A DNA stretch of 64,000 nt from Anaeramoeba ignava. Taxonomy: Eukaryota; Metamonada; Anaeramoebidae. The notes beneath the pieces are model-generated. The model had not been told where the DNA came from. It worked only from the letters and a program-made list of their open reading frames with translations, and ran no database searches. The position numbers were made by a program, and so were the translations under genes. Positions 48,801 to 59,815 of this stretch are shown here, in pieces (the stretch's first letter is position 1; each line of letters starts with the position of its first letter). The DNA lies in the NCBI GenBank assembly GCA_028826165.1, contig JAPDFW010000095.1, positions 1 through 64,000 of the forward strand, given 5' to 3'.

Positions 48801-48928
48801 ATTTATTTTTCTAATTAAATTTTTAACTTTGTTTTTTATATATAAAAGCTCCTTTTGAAACTTTTCCTTTGATTAATACAGAAATTTACAAAAAAAATTC
48901 CCAACAATTTGAAAAAGAAGTTTTTTAA
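42885..48928 (+). CDS. TOM1/THH1-like 7-TM protein, copy 2, with a transposon in intron 2
   Basis: Exons 42885-43007 (123 nt), 43128-43294 (167), 48356-48771 (416), 48849-48928 (80); total 786 nt, 261 aa. Phases 0, 2 and 1 match all other copies. Exon 1 ends RTKQLVHQK, exon 2 ends SAFLLLIFS, and exon 3 has FLLIGFGLLIYSSKF, LICTILFIIRVPIS and TEIIPVCLIIFYIFIIPIK. The 5,061-nt intron 2 contains a same-strand transposon-like element and 1.4 kb of TATTTA satellite. The reading frame is preserved across this intron, so splicing could still yield an intact protein. A rival reading is that exons 1-2 and exons 3-4 belong to two broken genes, but the phase agreement argues against it. Confidence 0.68.
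43540..43680. repeat. left subterminal ~40-bp direct repeats of the element
   Basis: Three copies plus a fragment of TTTTTCCTATAATTTTAATA followed by AAAGATCTTATT, near 43550, 43592, 43630 and 43668. The position just inside the terminal repeat suits transposase-binding sites, which is an inference. Confidence 0.8.
43744..46623 (+). CDS. DDE-transposase-like protein joined to a ubiquitin-specific protease domain, degenerate 5' part
   Basis: The better-preserved part is exons ~44500-44733, 44802-45626 and 45703-46623, all in frame. Transposase-like segments: KLVIILDFGENI (Asp codon 44587), SISIFSDGGSSLKNN (Asp codon 44907), then FLTNHGKNYSDAHFGNISR, a set seen in DDE-type proteins with an FSDG...HGK...D core. 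After a Lys-rich linker comes a USP domain: Cys box IPNSGNSCYIASIVQILI (Cys codon 45736), zinc CxxC pairs CLECK and CEHCQ, and a His box GGHFWTEV (His codon 46483) followed by FDDST. The catalytic triad residues look present. The 5' part (43744-44500) has a CSICDK...HCRSQHH zinc-finger-like motif but several frame changes, so full-length expression is doubtful. Confidence 0.6.
46660..46785. repeat. right subterminal 15-bp tandem repeats
   Basis: About nine units of TTTTTTTTGATTGA or TTTTCTTGATTGA lie just after the USP stop codon and inside the right end of the element. Confidence 0.9.
46925..48345. repeat. TATTTA/ATTATTTAT satellite in intron 2 of TOM1-like copy 2
   Basis: 1.4 kb of TATTTATATTATTTA-type repeats, the same sequence that abuts the left end of the element at 43428-43454. 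The purest stretch is 48150-48235, in 9-bp TATTTATAT steps. The Ile/Tyr/Leu open frames here are repeat artefacts. Confidence 0.92.
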
Positions 48929-49160
48929 AATTTACTTTTTTTTTTGATGTGCTTTTTTTTTAATTATTTTTTTTTTGTTTTTAAAAGAAATATTTTTCCA
49001 ACAAAAAAAAAGTTAAATCCAAAATTTTTAATAACAGAATATCTTTAAAATCAAAAATTATTTTCTTTTTCTTTTTCTTTTTCTTTTTAAAAAAATTTTT
49101 TTCATTAAATTTGAATATATAAAAAAAAAAGTGGAATTTGGGAAAAAAATATTTTTTTTT

Positions 49161-51401
49161 TCAATCATAATCTCCTTTAAATAATTGCAAATTGACAACA
49201 TCCATTACAGCTAAATAAAAGAAATTAAATATTAGTTATTAAATTAAATATTATTTATTAAATTAAATATTATTTATTAAATTAAATATTATTTATTAAA
49301 TTAAATATTAGTTATTAAATTAAATATTATTTATTAAATTAAATATTAGTTATTAAATTAAATATTATTTATTAAATTAAAAATTATTTATTAAATTGAA
49401 TATTATTTATTAAATTAAATATTATTTATTAAATTAAATATTATTTATTAAATTAAATATTATTTATTAAATTAAATATTATTTATTAAATTAAATATTA
49501 TTTATTAAATTAATTATTATTTATTAAATTAATTTTTATTTATTAAATTAAATATTATTTATTAAATTAATTTTTATTTATTAAATTAAATATTATTTAT
49601 TAAATTAAATATTATTTATTAAATTAAATATTATTTATTAAATTAAATATTATTTATTAAATTAATTATTATTTATTAAATTAAATATTATTAAATTAAT
49701 TATTATTTATTAAATTAATTATTATTTATTAAATTGAATATTATTTATTAAATTGAATATTACTTATTAAATTGAATATTATTTATTAAATTAAATATTA
49801 TTTATTAAATTAAATATTATTTATTAAAATTAAATATTAGTTATTTATTAAATTAATTATTAGTTATTAAATTAAATATTTATTAAATTAAATATTATTT
49901 ATTAAATTAAATATTATTTAATAAATTAAATATTATTTATTAAATTAAATATTATTTATTAAATTAAATATTATTTATTAAATTAAATATTATTTATTAA
50001 ATTAAATATTATTTATTAAATTAAATATTAGTTATTAAATTAAATATTATTTATTAAATTAAATATTATTTATTAAATTAAATATTATTTATTAAATTAA
50101 ATATTAGTTATTAAATTAAATATTATTTATTAAATTAAATATTATTTATTAAATTAAATATTATTTATTAAATTGAATATTATTTATTAAATTGAATATT
50201 ATTTATTAAATTAAAAATTATTTATTAAATTAAATATTATTTATTAAATTAAATATTATTTATTAAATTGAATATTATTTATTAAATTAAATATTATTTA
50301 TTAAATTAAATATTATTTATCAAATTAAATATTATTTATTAAATTAAATATTATTTATTAAATTAAATATTATTTATTAAATTAAATATTATTTATTAAA
50401 TTAAATATTATTTATTAAATTAATTATTATTTATTAAATTAAATATTATTTATTAAATTAAATATTATTTATTAAATTAATTATTATTTATTAAATTAAT
50501 TTACTTGGTCTAATTGGAACTGAAAACATAGAAAAAGTTATTAAACCAACTGGAATTAATTCTGTAACAATTAAATCAACAGTATACAAGATGTTTGTTT
50601 GTTCTATCGTCATTTCGTTATCATAAACTATCCAAAGTACCAAAATAGGAATTTCAAGTAAGAAACAAATTGTACAAATTAAAAAAACAATTAAAAATTT
50701 TTTGGATTGTTTTGGATATTCTGAATTTTTTGATAATTTAACACTATAAATTAAAAATCCAATTGAAATAATAATAAAACTTAAAGAAAGAAGCCGAGTT
50801 GAAGCTTCATAGTGTTTAAAAACTAGCCAAATATGAATTGATACAAAAATAATATCAAAAATAATAAAAAGTGAAATGAATATTTTCTTTTTCTTTTTCT
50901 TTTTTGCATAATCATAATTTTCTGTAAAATTTTCATAAAAATTTCTTTTGGGAATTTGATTTCTTTGTTTTTGTTTTTTTTTGAAATGAAATGAATTAAA
51001 AATTATTTTCTAAAATTTTAGATTGATTTGATTTGATTTTTGTACAAAGTAAAAATAATTGATAAAAAAGCTGTTATTAAAAGATCTGTTTCAATTGCAA
51101 TAGATTCATTTAATTGTAGTGTATAAGCTAAAGCAGTTTTTGGGATTGCAAATAAAATTAAAGTAATACATCTTGCTAAACAATATAACCAAATTAAAAG
51201 GAAAAAAACCTAATATTATTTGTTTAATTTTTTTCAAATTAAATTTTTGCTTTTTTTTTATAAATTAAATTTTTTTACTTTTTGATGAAAAAGTTGCTTT
51301 GTTCTTGTTAATAAAAGAATCCATCTTGTTAAAGTTAAAATAAAGAATATAAAATTTGTTAGTGAAATTATAATCATTAAAATTAAAAAGTAAGCTTTCA
51401 T
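49161..51401 (-). CDS. TOM1/THH1-like 7-TM protein, copy 3
   Basis: Exons 51401-51279 (123), 51209-51046 (164), 50962-50505 (458), 49210-49161 (50); 795 nt, 264 aa. Exon 1 ends TRTKQLFHQK. Exon 3 opens with a hydrophilic NQIPKRNFYENFTENYDY and a run of Lys, then IHIWLVFKHYEAS and SIGFLIYSVKLSKNSEYPKQ. CTICFLLEIPIL has Glu where other copies have Arg. It ends ELIPVGLITFSMFSVPIRP. The tail is VMDVVNLQLFKGDYD. Intron 3 is 1.3 kb of satellite. The acceptor AAAG|AAATCAAATT is shared with copies 4-6. Confidence 0.72.
49211..50504. repeat. (ATTAAATTAAATATTATTT)n satellite in intron 3 of copy 3
   Basis: About 65-70 units of a 19-bp ATTAAATTAAATATTATTT repeat, with GTTATT and TTGAAT variants. No ORF. 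Confidence 0.95.
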
Positions 51402-51635
51402 TTTTAAAATTAATGAAAAAAAAATGAAATAAATCATTTTTTCCTTTTTTTTTTAAAAGAAATATTTTTCCAATAAAAAAAAAGTCTAAATCCAATTTTA
51501 ATAACAAAAATATCTTTTAAAATTAAAAATTAAAAATCATTTTCATTTTCATTTTCATTTTTATTGAAAATATTTATTAAAATTAGATAAATAAAAAAAA
51601 AGTGGAATTTGGAAGAAAAAAAAATATTTTTTTTT

Positions 51636-52616
51636 TCAATCATAATCAGTTTTAAGTAACTTTAAATCAAGACTATTCATTACAACTAAATAAAAGAAAT
51701 AAAAGAAGTTAAATATTATTTATTAAATTAAATTAAATTGAATATAATTTACTTGGTTTAATTGGAACTGAAAACATGGAAAAAGTTATTAAACCAACTG
51801 GAATTAATTCTGAAATAATTAAATAAACAGTATAAGAAATATCTGTTTGTTCTCTTGTAATTGTGCCCTTTTTAAACTTCCAAATTATCAAAATAGGAAT
51901 TCGAATTAAGAAACAAATTGTACAAATTACAAAAATAATTAAAAATTTTTTGGATTGTTTTGGATATTCTGAATTTTTTGATAATTTAACACTATAAATT
52001 AAAAATCCAATTGAAACAATAATAAAACTTAAACAAAGAAACCAAGTTGAAACTTGATAGTTATAAAAAACTAGCCAAATATGAATTGATATCAAAATAA
52101 TATCAATAATAATAAAAATTGAAATGAATATTTTCTTTTTCTTTTTTTCATTATCATAATTTTCTGTAAATTTTTTGATTCGAATTTGATTTCTTTTTTG
52201 TTGTTTTTGTAATGAAAAGAAAATTAAAAATTATTTTCTAAAATTTTGATTTGATTTGATTTGATTTTTGTACAAAGTAAAAATAATTAATAAAAAAGCT
52301 GTTACTAAAGCATTTGTCTCAATTTCAAGAGATTGATTTAATTGAAATGAATAATTTGAATCAATTTTTGGAATTGTAAATAAAAGTAAAGTAATAAATC
52401 TTGATAAAAAAAACAACCAAATTAAAAAGAAAAAAATCTAAAAATAATAATAAATTTTTTTTGGAATTAAATTAAATTAAAATTAAATTTTACTTTTTGG
52501 TGTAAAAATTTGCTTGTTCTTGTTAATAAAAGAATCCATCTTATTAAAGTTAAAATAAAGAATATAAAATAAATTATTGAAATTATAATTATTAAAAGGA
52601 GAAAATAAATGTTCAT
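51636..52616 (-). CDS. TOM1/THH1-like 7-TM protein, copy 4
   Basis: Exons 52616-52494 (123), 52437-52274 (164), 52192-51753 (440), 51685-51636 (50); 777 nt, 258 aa. All introns are short (56 to 81 nt), giving the compact form of this gene. Motifs: FILTLIRWILLLTRTSKFLHQK, then [38 protein letters not shown] and SELIPVGLITFSMFSVPIKP. The tail is VMNSLDLKLLKTDYD. It is most similar to copies 3 and 5, the three sharing ISIHIWLVF and the KFTENYDNEKKK-type segment. Confidence 0.75.
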
Positions 52617-52844
52617 TTTTAAAATTAATGAAAAAAAAAATGAAATCAATTTTTTTCCTTTTTTTAAAAGAAATATTTTTCCAATAAAAAAAAAAGTCAA
52701 ATCAAATTTTAATAACAGAATATCTTTAAAATCAAAAATTAAAAATCATTTTCATTTTCATTTTCATTTTCATTTTCATTGAAAATATTTATTAAAATTT
52801 GATAAATAAAAAAAAAGTGGAATTTGGAAGAAAATATTTTTTTT

Positions 52845-53818
52845 TCAATAATCAGTAATTAATTGTAAATCAAGACTATCCATTACAACTAAATTAAAAT
52901 TAAATTAAAATTAAATTAAAATTAAATTAAATTAAATTAAATTAAATTAAATTAAATTTACTTGGTTTAATTGGAACTGAAAACATAGAAAAAGTTATTA
53001 AACTAACTGGAATTAATTCTGTAATAATTAAATAAACAATATAAGAAATATATATTTGTTCTTTTGTAAATGAATCAGCTTTAACTTTAGCCATAATCAA
53101 AATAGGAATTCGAATTAAGAAACAAATTGTACAAATTACAAAAATAATTAAAAATTTTTTGGATTGTTTTTGATATTCTGAATTTTTTGATAATTTAACA
53201 CTATAAATTAAAAATCCAATTGAAACAATAACAAAACTTAAACAAATAAACCATCTTGAAACTTGATAGTTATAAAAAACTAGCCAAATATGAATTGATA
53301 TCAAAATAATATCAATAATAATAAAAATTGAAATGAATATTTTCTTTTTCTTTTTTTCATTATCATAATTTTCTGTAAATTTTTTGATTCGAATTTGATT
53401 TCTTTGTTTTTTTTGTAATGAAATGAAAATTATAAATTATTTTCTAAAATTTTAAATTGATTTGATTTGATTTTTGTACAAAGTAAAAACAATTAATAAA
53501 AAAGCTGTTACTAAAAGATTTGTTTCAAATCCAAGACTTTGATTTAGTTGTGATTCATAATTTGAACCAATTTTTGGAATTGTAAATAAAAGTAAAGTAA
53601 TAAATCTTGATAAAAAAAACAACCAAATTAAAAAGAAAAAAATCTAAAAATAATAAATTTTTTTGGAATTAAATTAAATTAAAGTTAAATTTTACTTTTT
53701 GATGTAAAAGTTGTTTTATCCTTTTCAATAAAAGAATCCATCTTGTTAAAGTTAAAATAAAGAATATAAAGTAAATTATTGAAATTAAAATATATAAAAT
53801 TTGAGCATAAGTTTCCAT
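52845..53818 (-). CDS. TOM1/THH1-like 7-TM protein, copy 5
   Basis: Exons 53818-53696 (123), 53643-53480 (164), 53401-52962 (440), 52888-52845 (44); 771 nt, 256 aa. Start METYAQILYILISIIYF. Exon 2 reads FLIWLFFLSRFITLLLFTIP, as in copy 4. Exon 3 has [39 protein letters not shown] and ELIPVSLITFSMF. The tail is VMDSLDLQLITDY. The short intron 3 (52889-52961) is an (AAATT)n run. Confidence 0.75.
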
Positions 53819-53912
53819 TTTTGAGAAGGAATTGAATTTGGAAAGAAAAATGAAAAATAAAAAAGAAAAAAAAAATTTTTTCTTTTCTCTTTTTCTTTTC
53901 TCTTTTTTTAAT

Positions 53913-54900
53913 TTAAAAATTATGTCTAAGTAACTCTAAATTTTCCATTAAAGCTAAAATAAAAAAGAACAAAAATTATTTAAACTTGAAATGGGGAAAA
54001 AAAATTATCCAAAAAATAAATGAAAAAATTTTTTTACCTGATTTAATTGGAATTTCAAAAATATAAAAAGTTATTAAACTAACAGGAATCAATTCTGTAA
54101 AAAGAATATCAATAATATCAATAATTTCGAGTTCAAGTTCAGTAATTGATTTTCTTTTAACTTCAAAAAATATCAAAATGGGAATTCGAATTAAGAAACA
54201 AATTGTACAAATTAAAAAAGTTTGTGAAAATTTTTTAGATTTTTTTTGATCTTCTGAATTTTTTGTTAATTTGACACTATAAATTAAAAATCCAATTGAA
54301 AGAAATAGAAAAATCAAACAAAGAAACCATCTTGAAATTGAAAAATTATCAAAAACTAAAAAAACATGAAATGATATCAAAATGATATCAAAAATAATAA
54401 AGAACAAGATCATTTTTTTCTTTTTTTCATTATCATAATTTTCTGAAAAAATTTTTATTCGAATTTGATTTCTTTTTTGTTTTTTTTTTTTGGAATGAAA
54501 ATAATAAATAATAAATAATAAATTTTTAAATTGTTGTTTTTGTTTACAAAGCAAAAATAATTAATAAAAAAGCTGTTATTAAAAGATTTGTTTCAATTCC
54601 AAGAAATTGATCTAATCTTAATAAATAATTTGAATAAATTTTTGGGATTCCAAATAAAAATAAAGTAATAAATCTTGCTAAGCAAAATAACCAAATTAAA
54701 AAGAAAAAAATCTAAAAATAATAATAAATTTTTTCAATTAAAAATTAAAATTAAATTAAAATTAAATTTAATTTTACTTTTTGATGTAAAAGTTGTTTTG
54801 TTCTTTTTAATAAAAGAATCCATCTTATTAAAGCAATAATAAAAAATATAAAGTAAATTATTGAAACTGCAATAAATAATGCTTGAGATTCGGTTTGCAT
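53913..54900 (-). CDS. TOM1/THH1-like 7-TM protein, copy 6
   Basis: Exons 54900-54778 (123), 54711-54548 (164), 54471-54038 (434), 53953-53913 (41); 762 nt, 253 aa. Start MQTESQALFIAVSIIYFIFF. Exon 3 has [55 protein letters not shown] and TELIPVSLITFYIFEIPIKS. The tail is LMENLELLRHNF. It is intermediate between copies 3-5 and copies 7-8, consistent with stepwise tandem duplication. Confidence 0.75.
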
Positions 54901-55020
54901 TTAATTATTAAAAAAAAAATGAAAAATTGAAGAAAAATGAAAAACAAAAAATAGAAAAAAATTTTTAAAAAGAAAAATTTATTCCTTTCGAAATAATTAA
55001 TGAAAAATAAATAATAAAAT

Positions 55021-56650
55021 TCAATCAGCATTAAATTGAAGTAATTGAAGATTTATGTTTTCCAAGTGGACTAAAAATAAAATAAATTTTTGGATTAAAT
55101 TTATATTTAGATTTATAATAAATTTTTATTTGAATTTTTATTTGAATTTTTATAATAAATTTTTAGATTAAATTTATATTAAATTTTTAGATTAAATTTA
55201 TATTTAATTTTTGGATTAATTTTTGGATTAAATTTTTGGATTGAATTTATATTGAATTTTTGGATTAAATTTATATTAAATTTTTATTTGAATTTTTATT
55301 TGAATTTTTATATTGAATTTATATTAAATTTATATTAAATTTATATTTGAATTTATATTAAATTTTTATATTAAATTTTTGGATTAAATTTATAATAAAT
55401 TTTTGGATTAAATTTTCATATTTAATTTTTGGATTAAATTTAGATTAAATTTATATTAAATTTATAGATTAAATTTTTAGATTAAATTTTTGGATTAAAT
55501 TTATATTAAATTTATATTTAATTTTTAGATTAAATTTATATTAAATTTTTGGATTAAATTTAGATTAAATTTATATTTAATTTTTATATTAAATTTTTGG
55601 ATTAAATTTTTGGATTAAATTTTTGGATTAAATTTATATTAAATTTATATTAAATTTTTGGATTAAATTTTTAGATTAAATTTAGATTAAATTTAGATTA
55701 AATTTATATTAAATTTATATTAAATTTTTGGATTAAATTTTTATTGAATTTTGATTTAAAAAATTACCTGATTTAATTGGTTTTTGAAAAATATAAAAAG
55801 TTATCAAAATAACAGGAATTAATTCTGAAATTCCATAAAAAATATTAATTAATGCAATATTTGTTGAACTAAGTGTTTTTCCCTTTATTTCTATAAATAT
55901 TAAAAAGGGGATCTTAATAGCGAAAAAAAAAGTGCAAATACCAAAAATAACTGGAAATTTTTTAAGTTGTTTTGAATATTCTGAATCTTCTGAATTTTTT
56001 GATAATTTAACACTATAAATTAAAAATCCAATTGAAACAATAACAAAACTTGACACAAGAATCCATTCAGAAACACCAAAATTTTCAAAAACTAATGTAA
56101 CATGAATTGTTATAAAAATGATATCAAAAATAATAAAAATTAAAATCAACATTTTTTTCCTTCTTTTTGCATTTGGATCATCTAAAAAGTTTTTAGCTTT
56201 AAATTGATTTCTTTTTTTTTTTTTTTTTGGAAAGAATAAGAAAAAAAAACCAAATAAAAATTTTGTTTTTTTAAATAATAATTCAATTTAATTTTTACAA
56301 AGCAAATATAATCAATAAATAAGCTGTATTTAAAATATTAACTTCAATTTCAAGAGTTTGATTTAATTCCAAATCATCACCAGAAAAATTTCTTTTGATT
56401 GAAAATGTAATTAAAGTAATAATTCGAACCAAACAAAATAACCAAATTAAAAAGAAAAAAATCTATAATAATAATTTAATTTTAATTTAATTTTTTGGAA
56501 CGAATTTAAATTAAAATTAAAATTAACTTTTTGATGTAAAAGTTGTTTTGTTCTTTTTAATAAAAGAATCCATCTTATTAAAGCAATAATAAATACTACG
56601 AAATAGAGTATTGAGAAAAAAATTACTACTATTATAATTGGAGTTTCCAT
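55021..56650 (-). CDS. TOM1/THH1-like 7-TM protein, copy 7
   Basis: Exons 56650-56528 (123), 56462-56299 (164), 56210-55768 (443), 55070-55021 (50); 780 nt, 259 aa. Exon 3 has ITIHVTLVFENFGVSEWILV, IGFLIYSVKLSKNSEDSEYS, then FLIFIEIKGKTLSSTNIALI and SELIPVILITFYIFQKPIKS. Exon 4 reads VHLENINLQLLQFNAD, where all neighbours have VM at the second and third positions; a small change at the exon start removed the Met. Nearly identical to copy 8 in exons and start region. Confidence 0.75.
55071..55767. repeat. (ATTAAATTTATATTAAATTTTTGG)n satellite in intron 3 of copy 7
   Basis: About 11-13 bp steps of ATTAAATTTATATT and ATTAAATTTTTGG over ~690 bp. Confidence 0.94.
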
Positions 56651-56761
56651 TTAAAAAAAAAATTTGAAAAGAAAAAATGAAAAAAAATTTTATTCCAATT
56701 ATTTTCTTTTCAAAAAAATAACAGAAACAGAAACAGAAACAAAATTGACAAAAAATAAAAT

Positions 56762-59692
56762 TCAATCAGCATTAAATTGAAGTAATTGAAGATTTATGCT
56801 TTCCATTACAACTAAAAAAATAAATTTTTTAATTTTTGGATTAAATTTATATTAAATTTTTGGATTAAATTTTTGGATTAAATTTATATTAAATTTATAT
56901 TAAATTTATATTAAATTTATATTGAATTTATATTAAATTTATATTAAATTTTTGGATTAAATTTAGATTAAATTTTTGGATTAAATTTATATTTAGATTT
57001 ATATTAAATTTTTGGATTAAATTTATATTAAATTTATATATTAAATTTTTAGATTGAATTTATATTAAATTTTTGGATTAAATTTTTAGATTAAATTTTT
57101 GGATTAAATTTTTGGATTAAATTTATATTAAATTTTTAGATTAAATTTTTGGATTAAATTTATATTAAATTTATATTAAATTTTTAGATTAAATTTATAT
57201 TAAATTTATATTAAATTTTTGGATTGAATTTATATTAAATTTTTGGATTAAATTTATATTAAATTTTTGGATTAAATTTATATTAAATTTATATTAAATT
57301 TATATTAAATTTTTAGATTAAATTTATATTGAATTTTTGGATTAAATTTATATTTAATTTTTATATTAAATTTTTAGATTAAATTTATATTAAATTTTTA
57401 TATTAAATTTTTAGATTAAATTTATATTAAATTTATATTAAATTTTTGGATTAAATTTATATTAAATTTATATATTAAATTTTTAGATTGAATTTATAAA
57501 TATATTAAATTTTTGGATTAAATTTTTAGATTAAATTTTTGGATTAAATTTTTGGATTAAATTTTTGGATTAAATTTATATTAAATTTATATTAAATTTA
57601 TATTAAATTTTTGGATTAAATTTATATTAAATTTTGGATTAAATTTATATTAAATTTTTGGATTAAATTCCATAATAAATTTTTGGATTAAATTTAGATT
57701 AAATTTATATTAAATTTTTGGATTAAATTTTTGGATTAAATTTATATTAAATTTATATTAAATTTTTGGATTGAATTTATATTAAATTTTTGGATTAAAT
57801 TTTTAGATTAAATTTTTAGATTAAATTTTTAGATTAAATTTATATTTAATTTAGATTAAATTTATATTAAATTTATATTAAATTTATAATAAATTTTTGG
57901 ATTAAATTTTTGGATTAAATTTATATTAAAATTTTTAGATTAAATTTATATTTAATTTAGATTAAATTTATATTAAATTTATATTAAATTTATATTAAAT
58001 TTTTGGATTAAATTTTTGGATTAAATTTATATTAAATTTTTAGATTAAATTTAGATTAAATTTATATTAAATTTTTAGATTAAATTTTTAGATTAAATTT
58101 ATAATAAATTTTTAGATTAAATTTATATTAAATTTTTAGATTAAATTTATATTAAATTTTTAGATTAAATTTATATTAAATTTATAATAAATTTTTGGAT
58201 TAAATTTATATTAAATTTTTGGATTAAATTTATATTAAATTTATATTAAATTTATATTAAATTTTTAGATTAAATTTATATTAAATTTATAATAAATTTA
58301 TATTAAATTTTTGAATTAAATTTATATTAAATTTTTAGATTAAATTTTTAGATTAAATTTTTAGATTAAATTTTTAGATTAAATTTTTAGATTAAATTTT
58401 TAGATTAAATTTTTAGATTAAATTTTTATATTAAATTTATATTAAATTTTTGGAATAAATTTTTAGATTAAATTTTTAGATTAAATTTTTATATTAAATT
58501 TATATTTAATTTATATTAAATTTATATTAAATTTATATTAAATTTATAATAAATTTTTGGATTAAATTTTTGGATTAAATTTATATTAAATTTTTGGATT
58601 AAATTTATATTAAATTTATAATAAATTTATATTAAATTTTTAGATTAAATTTATATTAAATTTTTAGATTAAATTTATATTAAATTTTTAGATTAAATTT
58701 ATATTAAATTTTTAGATTAAATTTATATTTAATTTTTAGATTAAATTTTTGGATTAAATTTTTATTGAATTTATATTGAATTTGGATTTAAAAAAATTAC
58801 CTGATTTAATTGGTTTTTGAAAAATATAAAAAGTTATAAAAATAAGTGGAACTAATTCTGAAATTCCATAAAAAATATTAATTAATGCAATAGTTGTTGA
58901 ACTAAGTGTTTTTCCCTTTATTTGTAAAAATAACAAAAATGGAATTCTAATAACGAAAAAAAAAGTGCAAATACCAAAAATAATTGACATTTTTTTAAGT
59001 TGTTTTGAATCTTCTGAATCTTTTGAATTTTTTGATAATTTAACACTATAAATTAAAAATCCAATTGAAACAATAACAAAACTTGACACAAGAATCCATT
59101 CAGAAACACCAAAATTTTCAAAAACTAATGTAACATGAATTGTTATAAAAATGATATCAAAAATAATAAAAATTAAAATCAACATTTTTTTCCTTCTTTT
59201 TGCATTTGGATCATCTAAAAAGTTTTTAGCTTTAAATTGATTTCTTTTTTTTTTTTTTTTTTTTTTTTTTTGGAAAGAATAAGAAAAAAAACCAAATAAA
59301 AATTTTGTTTTTTTAAATAATAATTCAATTTAATTTTTACAAAGCAAATATAATCAATAAATAAGCTGTATTTAAAATATTAATTTCAATTTCAAGAGTT
59401 TGACTTAATTCTAAATCATTATCAGAAAAATTTCTTTTGATTGAAAATGTAATTAAAGTAATAATTCGAACCAAACAAAATAACCAAATTAAAAAGAAAA
59501 AAATCTATAATAATAATTTAATTTTAATTTAATTTTTTGGAACGAATTTAAATTAAAATTTAATTTAACTTTTTGATGTAAAAATTGTTTTGTTCTTTTT
59601 AATAAAAGAATCCATCTTATTAAAGCAATAATAAATATTGCGAAATAAATTATTGAAAAAATAACTACTACTATTAAGTTTGGAGTTTCCAT
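56762..59692 (-). CDS. TOM1/THH1-like 7-TM protein, copy 8
   Basis: Exons 59692-59570 (123), 59504-59341 (164), 59243-58801 (443), 56811-56762 (50); 780 nt, 259 aa, the same total as copy 7. Start METPNLIVVVIFSIIYFAIF. Exon 3 differs from copy 7 by few residues (SKDSEDSKQLKKMSIIFGIC). The tail is VMESINLQLLQFNAD. A poly-T run (59248-59272) precedes the exon 3 acceptor on the coding strand as poly-A. Intron 3 is 1,989 nt against 697 nt in copy 7. Confidence 0.75.
56812..58800. repeat. 2-kb (ATTAAATTTATATTAAATTTTTGG)n satellite in intron 3 of copy 8
   Basis: The same repeat family and intron position as in copy 7, but about three times longer. It includes a pure ATTAAATTTTTAG run at 58330-58430. 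Confidence 0.95.
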
Positions 59693-59815
59693 TTCAATGA
59701 AAAAAAGAAAAGAAAAAATGAAAAAAAAAAATGAAAAAAATTTTTTTTTTGGAATTTTGAAATTTTTATTTTCTTAATTAATCAAACAAATTGAAAACAA
59801 AAATCAAATCAATTT

